DNA of 64,000 bases. It comes from Paraphoma chrysanthemicola (taxonomy: Eukaryota > Ascomycota > Dothideomycetes > Pleosporales > Phaeosphaeriaceae). Every line of letters begins with the position of its first letter. The first letter of the stretch is position 1. A program made the translations under genes and the position numbers. Below are positions 31,873 through 43,364 of this stretch, one piece after another. Below the pieces are notes generated by a model. The model did no database searches. It was given only the letters and a program-made list of their open reading frames with translations, and was not told where the DNA came from. The stretch is taken from the NCBI GenBank assembly GCA_020744225.1, contig JAGMWG010000028.1, positions 280,609 to 344,608 of the forward strand. The letters are read 5' to 3'.

Positions 31873-33605
31873 TTATTCAAAAGACGAGCTTGGATTGTTA
31901 CTGCGATGTTTGTAATGTATAGAGAATCCAAGAGCTAATGGAAGCAAATATCGGTACCATCCGTTTCCGCTATCCTCCAGGGCTCGACGAACAACTTTCT
32001 CTTTATCTAGGTTTTGTTCGAAGACCGCAGGGTAGTCTGACCATAATTCTTTTGTGCAGTCCTTTAAGTACAGCCTATAATCTTCCATCACAGTTATCTC
32101 TGTCCTCTTTCGATGTCCGCCTGTCGCTGGTGGACTCGCCTGTTGGGTAGGATCTTGGGTGCATGCGCTCTCGGTAGTGGCCACTTCAGTATTCACGACC
32201 TCGGCCACCTCTCATCCGGGTCATTGTGAATTTGGTAAGCTTAAGTTGCTGTATATTTTAGCTCTAGGACGTTGGGTGTTAAAAGAACCACATACAAAAT
32301 CATATGACAAGCTCATCTTCGAGGCTCTATCCTGTACAAAGTGACTGCACTTCGCAAGGGGCAGAGTGACGCCAGTCATAAGCTCATGGTAGGCTTCGTC
32401 GGATACTACCCGTGTACTATCGTCGGGAACAAAGTTCAAGTTCTTAGCTTCTTGTGTTTCCGTGAGGTGCAAACGAAGCAATTGAACGGTATTCGGTGCA
32501 ACTAACACAAGTGCAGATTGCAGAACGACACCGCTGTCCAGATTTTGCACACCACGAAACCACAATACTGGAACGAGCTCCGGGTCCGCAGAGGCAGACC
32601 TGCAAACGGTCTGAATTCTCTCGGAATATGCTGACTTCTTCGACGTAGGACCCTCCTGTCTGCAACGTTTTGTGGCATCTTCGCGAGAAGTGGGTAGATG
32701 TTGCGGTAGAGGCTTGGAGGTTTTCTTACTGAAAAGCGATTAGTGCCGTGTGCCCAAGAGCGTATACAAATGATACCTTGTCGTTGTCACTTCATTGTGA
32801 GTCTGCTTCTGCAAGAGAAAAGCGGCCAATGAGAGTCGCGCTGGCGATTCAAGAGGCGTTGCAGGCGTAGACGACGTTGGTTCTACTTGAAAGCGGCCAG
32901 GTTGACGATCATCTGAGTTTTGTGAAGCAGCAATCGAGGAAGCGTACGGATTTCCAGGTGGCATCAGCACCGTCGTTGAATCAGTATCTCGGGCAATGTT
33001 AATCTTGCGTACAGGGCAATTTAGTCGAAGGAAACAGTCTTCCTTTACATACAATCTTTTCTGAGATCAGACTTTCTCTGTGCTATGCACATCCACGACG
33101 ATTGGAAGAGTTGCTGAAGCCATGCGTGCCAAATTACGGCGGTCGGCGCCTCAGCTTCTTCCAGTGCCTTAGCTTCTTGAAGTGCCTTAGCTTCTTCCAG
33201 TGCCTTAGCTTTTTCCATGACTGCTTTCATGACTTCGGCTTCAGAGGTATCGTCCGCATGACCGAACTTCAGTTTTCTGAATTCCTCTAGCTTGTAGGGC
33301 TTAAAGTCTTCCACGTAGTCAAGTCTGCCGCTCTGCGGTACTCGGATCATGCGCACTTTCACCCACAGTACACCGTCCTCGGCACGCACCCAGTAGAATC
33401 TCTTGAGGAAAACCTTCTAAGAACTGTTAGAGCTAGTGGCAATAAGGAAGGTTCTCCGTACCTCATGATCCCTCTGTGCATATGCATTGCAGGCGGACGC
33501 AGATGCTTGTGCCATGCTGTGATGCGCAAGGCTTGCAGGAAGGCGACCAGGGAGGGACCAAAGAGCAGAATTGAAGGACCTCCCAGCCTCAAGGAAAGCA
33601 TGCAT
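31873..33605 (-). CDS. Multi-exon orphan with KALEEA tandem repeats
   Basis: ATG 33605 (MHAFLEAGRSFNSALW) or 33515 (MAQASASACNAYAQRDHE). Exon 1 ends at 33462 and intron 33461..33417 leads to KVFLKRFYWVRAEDGVLWVK. That exon contains a repeated helix KALEEAKALQEAKALEEAEA from imperfect 18-bp units. A probable intron from GTAATT (after EAPTA) to TCTCAG restores KRLYVKEDCFLRLNCPVRK, then the phase-2 GTATCA..TTTCAG intron near 32747 leads to the long exon containing PVLWFRGVQNLDSGVVLQSA. A last join at GTATGTGG leads to VAEVVNTEVATTES and HYKHRSNNPSSSFE. The repeated W-R/Y-V-R-x-E-D patterns suggest beta structure. No domain recognised; the two 3' junctions are tentative. Confidence 0.5.
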
Positions 33606-34060
33606 GATATATCACACACTGCTTGCCGGATCTCTTCCACCCCTGGAACTGGCCATTTACCGCGATCGAGCGAAAAGCAACCACGCGGTGGAGGAAACGA
33701 TGATTATGATTAGTCGAGATTAGTCGATTGATTCCTACGGTGGCTGCGCCGAGCAAAGCCTCTGCGGGGGTAATTCAGTAGTCAGAAGCGATCGTCCTGT
33801 TCCGCATACGAGCCAACTTCAGCCTATGTGCATCATGAACAGGTCGGCTCTCACTACTAAACTTGGCATTAGATCCGATCTAATGCGAAGAAGCGGCACG
33901 ATTATCGGTAATTCTATGGAGGACTAGTGCGTTCGAGGAACGCCTGCCCCAAGTCCTACGAACGTTCATAATTCGGCTAGATCGTCGCATTAAGGCAGAT
34001 CGTGGCTCGCTTCAATGATCCGAATTCTTTCGGAAAAATATCACACAGATTTCCATAATC
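33606..34060. other. 5' flank shared with the neighbouring paralogous flank
   Basis: No gene. Blocks here (CCGCGATCGAGCG, ATGTGCATCATGA, ATATATCATGCATGCT at the gene edge) recur at 35030..35590 upstream of the next gene, indicating duplicated 5' flanks. Confidence 0.5.
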
Positions 34061-34949
34061 CTAATGCCTGCTTTGCTGAGCTAATAGTGGAAGGGATATA
34101 CTGAAATAATTTACAACGATCTGAGGAAGCTGACGTACGAAATGAAATCGGCAGGAAGATGTTGAAGGGAAACTTGTTGCCCATTCAGCAGCAGCTTTAT
34201 GTAAGCAACATCCACTCCAAAGGATTGGAGCACGTCTTTCCAATACCATCCCTTATAGAATGGCATCGAATGGCTCTTTGGTGGCTGTTGTATGTAGTCC
34301 AACATAAGCGGACTTAAGACGTAGTCAAGCTGCTTGCGCATTTGCTCTCCCTCACCGAGCTTTGTGATGCTTACAGCTCGTAGGATCTGAACTCCTTCCT
34401 GAGTGACTGCAAGTACTTGCGTCCCTCGGAAATCCTCGTCCACCCACCAGCCTTGTAGGATGCAGACAACCACTTCAATGTCCTTAGAAGGAAAGACCGA
34501 AGTCTCTTTGACGATCTGAAAGGTTAAGGTTGCGTTTGCATGTGCCTGCTTGGAAGTTTCGTTGTCGATTTTGTTCTGAGATGCTGGTATGCTACCGTTA
34601 ACGGTCTCGCTCACCCCGGTTCCGAGATCTGATGCTGTATTAGCTCAGAAATGACCCGATTAGACGAAGTGGGAGGCACGCACGAGTTCTTTGAAGTATA
34701 GGCATCTCAACAGCCTTTGTTTGTTCCTCGATCGCGCCAACGAGAGTAGTTCCGCTTTCAGAGGCATAGTCGTGGACGGGCTCCGGGCCGATGCATCTGA
34801 AATCGCGGCTTTATCTCGTAACTTGGTGCCTGGTTGACCAGATGAATGGCTTCGAGACGGGAAGCCATGGAAAGCAGTTGCGGGTCTAACTTGTTTAGCA
34901 GGGTACACATGAGAAGCTTCAAATCGGTACCTTTGACTTGTTCTGCCAT
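34061..34949 (-). CDS. Orphan multi-exon gene, 5' model incomplete
   Basis: Probable ATG 34949 (MAEQVKGTDLKLLMCTLLNK). Downstream coding blocks are VHDYASESGTTLVGAIEEQT, then (GTGCGT..TACAG intron) PSDLGTGVSETVNGSIPASQ, DIEVVVCILQGWWVDEDFRG, VLAVTQEGVQILRAVSITKL and MPFYKGWYWKDVLQSFGVDV. A terminal GTACGT..TTTCAG intron would end the protein SISLPLLAQQSRH at 34061; without it the stop is 34111. The junction between the first block and VHDYASES needs a frame change that I could not resolve by a good splice. The beta-rich core looks like a small folded domain of unknown type. Confidence 0.5.
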
Positions 34950-35805
34950 GATCTGACACGGAGCGTGCTCGCCTGCGAACCCATTGGAGATACCTAAGCG
35001 GGCAAACAGCAAGAACCAGTGAAGGACGCAGACGTGAGCTGGAGGACCTCCCCCTTGTGGGCAGCATGCATGATATATGCTGCATGTCAACCGCTCACTA
35101 GCCAACGCGCTTGTGCCGTTGACGTTCTTCATGCCGCCTATCTGCTCCACAGTGGAGAAGCGAAGAGAAAACATCGCTGAATGAAAGGTCGGTACGCGCG
35201 GTTGAGAACGCCAAGCGGGGTGGCTTTGCTGATGCCCTCTGTTACGGAAGCGAAGGCGGGGATCTGGACAAGGAGCCTTCGCGGCCCTTTAGTCAAGATA
35301 AGGAAGTGTCATACGATCTCAATATGGGCTGAGGGTGTGGTTCTAGCAACATAATGCGTCGTGGCGCAGTGCCTCAACACAACGACTTGGTTCCGTCCGC
35401 GGGAACCGGCTCCGACCGCGATCGAGCGTTAGTGTTTAGCTGATAGTTCAGGCAATGAAGCGGAGATAGGGGCCCAGAAAAGCCACTGCGGCGGTATTTC
35501 AGCGATGGGAGGTGATTGTCCTATCACGGACTCGATCTACGAGCGAACTCATCCCGTTTCAACACTAATGTGCATCATGACAGGACGGGTGCTGATGCTA
35601 GAGTTGGCTTAGTCTCAGCCGACGGGACACAATTCTTGGCATGCACATCACATAGGACGAGGTGGTTGTGTCGATGATGAAATCAAGCGACAGCGCGGAA
35701 CCGTATTGACACAAGAGTTCTGCAAAGAGATTAGAGCCAAGAGGAGCGGTTGTTGTCCAACGACTGTCACATTTGTTGGCATCTCCATTCGACAAACTTT
35801 CTTCT
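34950..35805. other. Intergenic with duplicated 5'-flank sequence
   Basis: 856 bp; no gene supported (35598..35795 minus has no domain). Contains the second copy of the flank seen at 33490..33860. Confidence 0.45.
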
Positions 35806-38299
35806 TCAGCTGAAGGCTAGATTCGCGAAACGTCCTGCAGCTGGAGTAGACAAATCCATGGGCTTCTTTTCCATGCTTATAGGCCTCATACAAATCTCAA
35901 AATTCGCCAAATCATACGCTATTGTGTGGAGCTCAGTCGAGGGTTGTGTTTGCGCAGCTAGACCCGTAGGATGCTCTGAAATAGGTTGGCAAGAAATAGC
36001 AACTTCTGTCGGGAACACTTCGCTAACCTGGAGGGTTGAAAGCCTGTGTTGACGAACAGACTCTTCATAGACCCGTGCGGTGTCAAAGATCTTCGTCATG
36101 ATTTCCTCCGTTCTTGTCGTTACTCGCAACTGGCGTGGTGTCTTACGCTGTGCTGTCTTGTCTATGACGACGGCAGAGTTCTGAAGCAAATTTGTCCACT
36201 CAAGTACCTGTTTGTCTGCATCTTGTGGGCGATGCTGAAGTATCATATTCACAGCCAGTCTTTCGAGATCTAGAATACTTAGCTGTTGAACCGAAGGCAG
36301 AGCGTTTCTGCTTACCCTTTTTAGCAATGTTGCGAGGTTGAGTGTACTGTACATCAGTAGGCCACCACGCTGGTTTGGGGATGTGAGACCACCTTTTCCG
36401 ACTTGGGTCTTGAATAGAGAGCCATGCGTTGATCAGTTTGTGTAAAGTTGCTGCCTTCAGCTGTTCTACGCAGTGAAGGAACACGGGTTCAAACCCGTCC
36501 AACTCCGTCACTCGACCTGGCGGTACGGAGAACTCGGTATGGGAGTACGGGCTACCGGATCGGCCCTCCGATGCTTGAAGACTCATTGGCAAACTCGCAG
36601 TATCGTTTGCAGACGCTGCGGAGTAGGCGAATGGAAGCTCTTGTCGAACGGTAGTAATTGTAGGGCATAACGCAGCTAATTGTGCGAGGACATCACCTGT
36701 ACAAATTTCCTCTGTCCAAAGGTCTTTGCCACTGCTGCTAGCAACCACCTGAATCCGAAAGTGGTATAAAAGACTTGATCCTATGCAAAGCAATTCTGTG
36801 TAATAATTAGCGATCTACTCGTTAGTGATCGAAGTACGCTAGGTTACGATGCTTACCGTCCTTGCGCCATTGTCCTGTTACGACATTATACCGACATTTT
36901 TCTGGCCACCATGGTGGAATTAGCTTGGGGGTCTTCCCCCAAGAGCCGTACATCTTGGTTCGATCAGGCACTAACTTCTGTATCCATTTGAGAACTAATG
37001 TTAACAGGTCTCGACGATCCCAATGCTTGAACTGCTCCTGGAATGCGCACTCGAATCCGCTTTCTGCTGGAGAAGATTCTGATACGGAAGAGGGCGGCGT
37101 ATTGTAAGTAGTCGCTTGCTGCTCCAACATGGTAGCCTCCCTCGTCTTCTCCGAGGTAGAGTGCGCGCTTTGTTCTTGCTTACAGTTTGTCTGCTGAGCG
37201 TAGGCCTGTCCATATTGTGTAGCGGGTAGACTCGCTGAAGCTGCTCCGCTAGCTGGACTTATGCTCATTGTTGTCGAATAGTTCCCCTTTCCAAGCTGGT
37301 CAGAATCCAAGCCGTTCGCATGCCAACACACCCTGCCTGCGACATGTTTTATACAAAGCGGGAAAGCATCGTGCTTCGGGCTATCCAAGGAGACTGACGG
37401 TAGAGCAGTGTATGTCGTCGAGGCGCAGAGTGATGACGACTCGGGATAGGACGTGACGGATACCTGCTCCGAAGTGTCTGAGGAGGACGAGGTCGTGCTG
37501 TGACATGACGCTTCGTACGTTGCATTCTATGCGAGTTAATGCTATAGCAGAACTAGGGATGTCATGAATATTTACCTCATCGTCGTGATGGATAATCTCC
37601 AAGTTCGAAAACTTCTCGTCGTCTATGAAAGAGTCCTCTAACACTTCCTGGTATGCATCCAAATTGGCCTGACGGCTTTCCTGGGTGAAGTCGTCGATCC
37701 TACCCACCAAACCAGTGCCGTCAGTAGCCGCGGTCCCAAGCTGGCCAGAACCCGAGCCATTCGCGTGCCAACAACATGCACGCTTTGCATCAGGCGGGGA
37801 AGTATCGTGATCCGTATGACATGATGAGGTAGCCGATATCTCTTGGTATGGACTGCGTCTTTTTCGTGATATTGACTCTATCGAGAAGGTGGATGGAACA
37901 TCCGGTCGCGGTGCCGTTTCTGTCTCAACTCTGGTCGCTCGCAGTCGTTGTTCACTTTTGTCGTAATGGAGGCTGCTCTTCGGTCAGCGTTGTCTATCGA
38001 GTAGCGTGTCTGGCAGTCTTACTTCTTGGGAGCATCTGGTTTGTTCGACTGGGAGCTAGTCAACCTATTATCCCTAGTAAACCGCTTAGCAAAGGCGCTC
38101 AGGTACCAAACACATGCACTAACCTATATCGGAAGCTATGCCAAAGATACCATCTAGCAACCCAGTTCTCGTTACTGACATTAGTCTTATATTGGCCTAT
38201 ATCGTAGTAGTGCTTCGTACGTGGAGGTGCGTTATTGACTAGTGTTTCTATCGCGCCATGTATTGCTGTCTCTGATACTTGGTCCCACTTGTAAGGCAT
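35806..38299 (-). CDS. Tandem YDR124W/hrmA-cluster-like helical-bundle protein (DUF2841 type), 719 aa
   Basis: Exons 38299..38180, 38048..38023, 37975..37576, 37526..36857, 36795..36316 and 36269..35806 sum to 2160 nt. Two copies of the bundle signature are present: LVLKWIQKLVPDRTKMYGSW..IPPWWP, then WRKDELLCIGSSLLYHF; and LHKLINAWLSIQDPSRKRW..PAWWP, then KKDLERLAVNMILQHRP. The second halves appear only after splicing, which supports the model. This matches the AFUB_079030/YDR124W-like family named after an Aspergillus fumigatus subtelomeric cluster; biochemical role unknown. A long Ser/Thr-rich N-terminus repeats the motif CWHANG twice. The 131-bp first intron and 26-bp exon 2 are the least certain parts. 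Confidence 0.75.
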
Positions 38300-38674
38300 G
38301 GAAATTTAGGTAGATTATTCAGATTCGAACTTAGAGAGTCTCTGGTGGTGTTAGCCTCTCGCTACGAGTGGTATCAGCATTAGCTAGATATTTCGAAGAG
38401 ATGAGTCGGTTCTGTACCAGAAGTAGGTTGTGTGTCTCCTCAGTCAGCTTGAGAAGACAAAAAAGTGACTTCTTAGAGGCGCTCGGCGCAAGGCGCTGTG
38501 GTAGTGATTGCATTGATGTGGAGGCGCTGGCTTCCGGTGTAGTATTATCCTAGGCTCATTAGCTATACGTTGATGGTGCACATTCATGTGGCGACTAACT
38601 GGATACTCGATGCCCATCGAAGCTGTGCTGTTGAGTTCAGGTGCGGAGTTGTGCTATGTATGTCAGCTCTATCA
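38300..38674. other. Intergenic, no gene seen
   Basis: 375 bp between the start of one minus-strand gene and the end of the next; only short shadow frames. Confidence 0.45.
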
Positions 38675-39718
38675 TCACCTAGAATGACGTGCGGAAAGAC
38701 TTGCCTTGTCTCGGTGGCCGAACAATCTGTCTTGCTTTGATAACTGTTTCGCACTCCAGGTGTGACCAGTTGCAGATCTGGGTCTTTCTCTGGAGCGTGT
38801 TGTGACACTTTCTTCCTCCCACGGGCCGTGCTGAATGAAGTATGATGCAATTTCAAATTGAGCATTATGCGCCGCCTTCAAGCTCACCCTACTGAATACC
38901 CAGCTGATTGCGCCAATTCTTGCTTTTAAAGGGAAGTCAGCCCATTTGCGTGGTATTAGGGCCTTCGAGCTGCCCAGACCGTGGCGTAAGCCGTTGCTTG
39001 CGGCACTGACACGTCTCTATAGTTTAACGTCAACGAAGACCTTTGAGAAGACGATGCGGAACCCTGACTTACCTCAAGTGTGCTGCGTGCTGTGTTGTCT
39101 AGATCACTGAGCAGCACACTCATGCGCTTGCGTGGGATTGGTTTCGATATCCACTGAGTCCATTGGTGTGGTATTCCAACGGCTGGGTTGCGCGGATTGT
39201 GACATGGGGTGTCGTTCACGGCGTTGGTATATATCTACAATGTTCCGTCAATAAGAGGCTACCAGACAGTGATGCGGGAAATCGTATCACCTCAACCGTG
39301 CAACGAGTGTTCTGATTCAGGTTGCAGAGCGCCCCCTCGCGTGAGATTGATGCCGTCGGTGCCGGTAGCTGTTGTGGTGGTAGAGTGAAATCTTGTGGTG
39401 TTGGGGTGCCATTCTAGACGTGTGAGTTTCAGTTTGATGTTGATAATGTGGGGCTCGCACCTTGTTCAAGTCGTTGTTGTAGCATTCGATGCGATGTTCA
39501 AGATAAATGTTTCGATTGGCGAACTCTGTCGACACATCTAATCGTGCGCGCTCGGTGCTCGGAAACCAGACTGAAAGCATCTGATTGGGGTGCCATGCCC
39601 TTACAAGGCGAATTTGGCTGCAGGAGGGTACCGGTGAAGGGCGAAATGGGCGGTCAGGCAAACTGGAGGAGGTCTCAGCCTTGAGAGGGCACACGACATA
39701 TAAGGGACACTTGGCCAT
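38675..39718 (-). CDS. Five-exon orphan, 275 aa
   Basis: Exons 39718..39461, 39413..39291, 39234..39073, 39016..38888 and 38830..38675, each a whole number of codons, with introns of 47-57 bp and good GTGCGA/GTGATA/GTAAGT/GTGAGC donors. The protein starts MAKCPLYVVCPLKAETSS, contains HQWTQWISKPIPRKRMSVLL and ISREGALCNLNQNTRCTVE, and ends RLFGHRDKASLSARHSR. It is basic and hydrophilic. All introns being phase 0 is notable. Its candidate ATG abuts the ATG of the plus-strand gene at 39719. Function unknown. Confidence 0.6.
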
Positions 39719-42569
39719 ATGATCACAAGGCTCGCATTTACAGTGGATTGTTTCCGATTAGCGCAGCACTTTCAACAAGCTCGCATGGGGACAAGTGAAC
39801 GGGTCCGGGTACACAATCAATGCTTCCAGGGGGACGGAATGTTGTGCTATGTCTTTATGCACACGAATCCCTGTAACGGAGCTTGTGGTTACCTTAGCCG
39901 TCAGTGGCGCGTATTTATCTTTGCCAAGCCATTTCCGCAACCATTTGGTTTCGAAAAGGGCTTGGCAGTGCTCGCAACTTCTCAACTGCGCTCTCACGCT
40001 TATCCATTACTTCGCATGACTGGCGACATGCTTGATATCAGCCGCTCTCAATTTTTTCCGCCTTGCTCACTTTACGTCGCTCTCAGTGGTGCAGCTGTCC
40101 AAAAAAAACTTCTGAAAGACTGGTTGAACGGCACGCATGATCGTTTCATCTATTTCGTGGTGGAAAAGGACAAGCACTATTCCTCAGTCCAAATACACAT
40201 CAAGGCTTTCCAGCTTGAAGAGCACCCAGAACAATGGTTCTGCTCTGCGTTTGCTAAGTACAAACTCTGCTGCCGGGACGCGAAGGTAGAAGACTTCGAC
40301 AATGAAGTACGCACCACAGCTCAGACCATTCATGGATCCTTTACATTCCCAACATGGAACTTCTCCACTGACCACTGCTGGTATATCCTGTGCTTCTCCA
40401 AAACGGGACCGAAACTGACCAGAAGCAGGAAGCTGGAATTTAACGGAGCTCCGTTTATCAACAGCACAACTTGTTTGGCAGCTACTATCGAAAGCCTTAA
40501 ACAATGCCTTCCACACGACATACGACAGTCAGATCCCAACGTTACATCCGTGGCTATTATTATAGGAGAGTCGTATAGAAAACGCGTTGAAAAGGCGCTT
40601 GATCAAATACATGAGGCGGTGGAAAGACCTCGACTTTCGACACAGCGAACGCGCAAGGAGGACAACTTTCGGAGTTCGAGTTTAGGACTGCCAGCTCACA
40701 GCAACAATTTTTGTTCCCCAGAAAAGTCGGTGCACAATGGAGCAGACTCCCAGGATGAGTACACTGAGTACTTAGATCCGATAGACGTGCTTACTTCAGC
40801 TAAGCAGCTTAACGAGGTTGAAGAGATTATTAAGAAACTTATCAGTCTCGAAAGTCATGCAACAAAGATAACAAATTTCAGCAAATATCTCTCAACAAGC
40901 ATCTTACTTCTTCATACTTCGCAGTTGAAGCTTAAAGCGAAAAAGAACCAGCGGGCACTTGTAAGAGGACCGCATTATCCGCACTATAGTTCTAACTTCT
41001 AGCTAGTTTACCAACCTAATGAAGGGGAAAGGACTCTCTACTTGTCCGATGGAGTGCCTTCGCCGTCAGAAGGAAGCACGAATTATGAACCAAATCTTGA
41101 CGTGTATGCCCGTTACACAAAGCCAACTAACAAAATTCTTTGGTAAGATTACCCTCGAACGGCTAATAGAGTGTATTAAGACAACGCAGAGGGTTCCATA
41201 TACTCAATCATCAAACAGACAGCTCGAGGAAACCGCAAAGAACAAAACAACTTAATCTCTCTCGTGCTACAGCGCCCTTCTCCACCCCATGATCGCACTG
41301 CGAAGGATCGAATTTACATGCTTCAGTTCTTTGCGGATCGGTTCCCAACGCTCAGGTCAGTCGCTCCTCCTTGTGTGTGACTATCTCTCATAGATCAAGT
41401 GAAAGCGAAATCCGTGAAAGTCTCGACATTGTGAAATCATGGGATTGCGGCCAAGAACCCTTATCAACCGCTATTGCAGCCGATGAGGCCGACTTTACAA
41501 GCAAAGATTTCGCAATTGATCATCAAAGTGCTTCCTCGCGGTCACAAACACTGGACAGTACTGATGCGATAGAGAGACATATGGATACTGGCTGGCCTGA
41601 AGCTGAAGGTATGGCAACTATTTCGATCCGTTTGCTTCTATCGCTTAAATCATACAGTTGTCACCGTGGGTGACCAGCAGGCTGTGGAAGATCCCTCCTT
41701 CCCAGATAGGACATCAAAGAAGAGGAAGACTTCGGAGCACGGTCAGACCACCACATCCAATGTCGAATCAAGCACTTCCTCGAGAACAGCAGTCTCGGAG
41801 CTACGGAACAATAGTGGCACAACTGAAGCAGAAGGTCAACACTTCTTAGTGGGCATCTCCAGTCATATGGAGCATCGAACCAATATTACACCGTGTATAG
41901 AAGAGGAGCGCAACATACAGGACGGGGATATCATGGACCTAGATGACGTTGTTGATGCATCCGAAACTCCGTCCGAAGCTGCTACCAAGGAGATACAGAG
42001 ATCAGAGAGTGATGTCGACTTAACAATAGTCGGACATGGCGAGACTCCATGCGATAGTAGTCCAGGACCGCTCAACTATGTTGCATCACAGAGTCTGCAG
42101 TCTGGACAGATCAACGACCCTGACACAGGTGATGATGAACAAGAGGGTAGATCTCTCCAAATCACTTTCTGTATCTTGCTAACCATACATCGAAGCATCA
42201 TCCAGTGATATTGTTGGCGAACATCGACCGCAATCAGAAATCATGCCAGAAGATGAGCACTTGGAAGAAGGCATCACGAATGCAGCAAGCGTGAACCTGG
42301 AAGATAGCACGGCAATATCAACGACTTGCATGAGTACTGTCATTGGGCCTCACGAGGACAACAACACTGGGCCTGAACCTGAAGGTGTGTCGAATATACT
42401 GGTCATTTGCTTCTATCGCTAATCTCACATAGCTGCTACTCCAGATATCAGCCCATGTCCGCCCAGCGCTTCAGCATGTGATGGTTTGCCCTTTGTCTCA
42501 TATGCAGTGCTCGTTGGAGACGATTTTGACTCGGACGCTCGAGTTGCTTTTGGCCTTGATAAGAACTGA
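39719..42569 (+). CDS. Seven-exon orphan, 857 aa
   Basis: Exons 39719..40960, 41007..41142, 41190..41355, 41394..41608, 41658..42146, 42196..42384 and 42433..42569 total 2574 nt, frame kept throughout. The first exon encodes a folded-looking region (SRSQFFPPCSLYVALSG, DRFIYFVVEKDKHYSSVQIH, FPTWNFSTDHCWYILCFSKT). Later exons include RTAKDRIYMLQFFADRFPTL and an acidic, serine-rich half (DGDIMDLDDVVDASETPSEA). The end is SYAVLVGDDFDSDARVAFGL. Alternative start at 39785 (MGTSERVRVHNQ). A truncated copy sits at 11914..12424, so the family has duplicated. Introns 4 and 6 share TTTGCTTCTATCGCT. The basic stretch SFPDRTSKKRKTSEHG may be a nuclear signal. No known domain. Confidence 0.65.
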
Positions 42570-42577
42570 TGAGATCG

Positions 42578-43119
42578 CTAAGTCGCCGACTCTCCTGGTA
42601 TTGTTGGTGGTGACTTTGGGTGGAGGAACATATAGAAAACGACATGGTCGGGCATTTCGATAATTATCTCGTCGTCCCCAGAAAGCATTATCATCGTTCC
42701 TGGTACTATTTTATCCTGCTGACGATAACTGCCACACCTAACAACAATCTTGACTCCTTCAAACATTTTTGTGCGACTCGTGATTGGTATAAATGAGGCG
42801 ACGTGCTCTGGCGATATGCTCATAACACCCTTCTTCACCCGTAGTAGAGTAGGTATTTTTGTGGGCTCATTCAGCTTGTGTTTCTTTGTGTGCGCTGTTA
42901 GTAGCCCCTTCTCCAGCTGGAGATTGTCTATGCACATACCCATGTCTTGAAGTATTCTTTACCCAAAGCATAAGACTCGTCGTTGTGTGTGTACATAAAC
43001 AATTCTCCGCCTTTTGGGGACACTTCAAGTTCGCCCCCTCCCTTGCGTTCAATTGAGGAAGCTACGGCGCTTATTAGATTGTCGAGATTGCTTATGTCCA
43101 CAGTCTGGTAAACAGGCAT
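42578..43119 (-). CDS. Orphan 161-aa protein, two exons
   Basis: Exons 43119..42940 and 42883..42578 (GTATGT donor; acceptor ACAAAG after a TACTAAC branch site) sum to 162 codons. MPVYQTVDISNLDNLISAVA leads into LEVSPKGGELFMYTHNDESY and, after splicing, WKHKLNEPTKIPTLLRVKKG and MIMLSGDDEIIIEMPDHVVF. The alternating hydrophobic pattern suggests a beta-sandwich-like fold. It converges with the 857-aa gene with only 8 bp between stop codons, so their transcripts must overlap. Confidence 0.6.
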
Positions 43120-43364
43120 AGCTAGGTGGAGATCGAAAAAAGATGATGTCGAAGAGAAAAAGTGAGGATTCTATAGCACAGAACAATCAGACGTGGGATT
43201 GAACGAAGCCGTCTGAAGTCTGAGCAATAATGGGGGCTCGATTTGAAATAGGGCTGGATAAAGTGCGTCGAAAACACTCATGTGATGTACTGACAACGAA
43301 CTAAGTTACGTGTTGTGCACTAGTATGCTTTAAGCCTAGCACGAAAATGCCGAAAGTTCCCCCT

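Noticed and set aside
36478..36500. GGGTTCAAACCCGTC resembles a tRNA T-arm
   Set aside because: It lies inside coding sequence (minus-strand VTELDGFEPVFLHCVEQ) and no acceptor, D or anticodon stem surrounds it.
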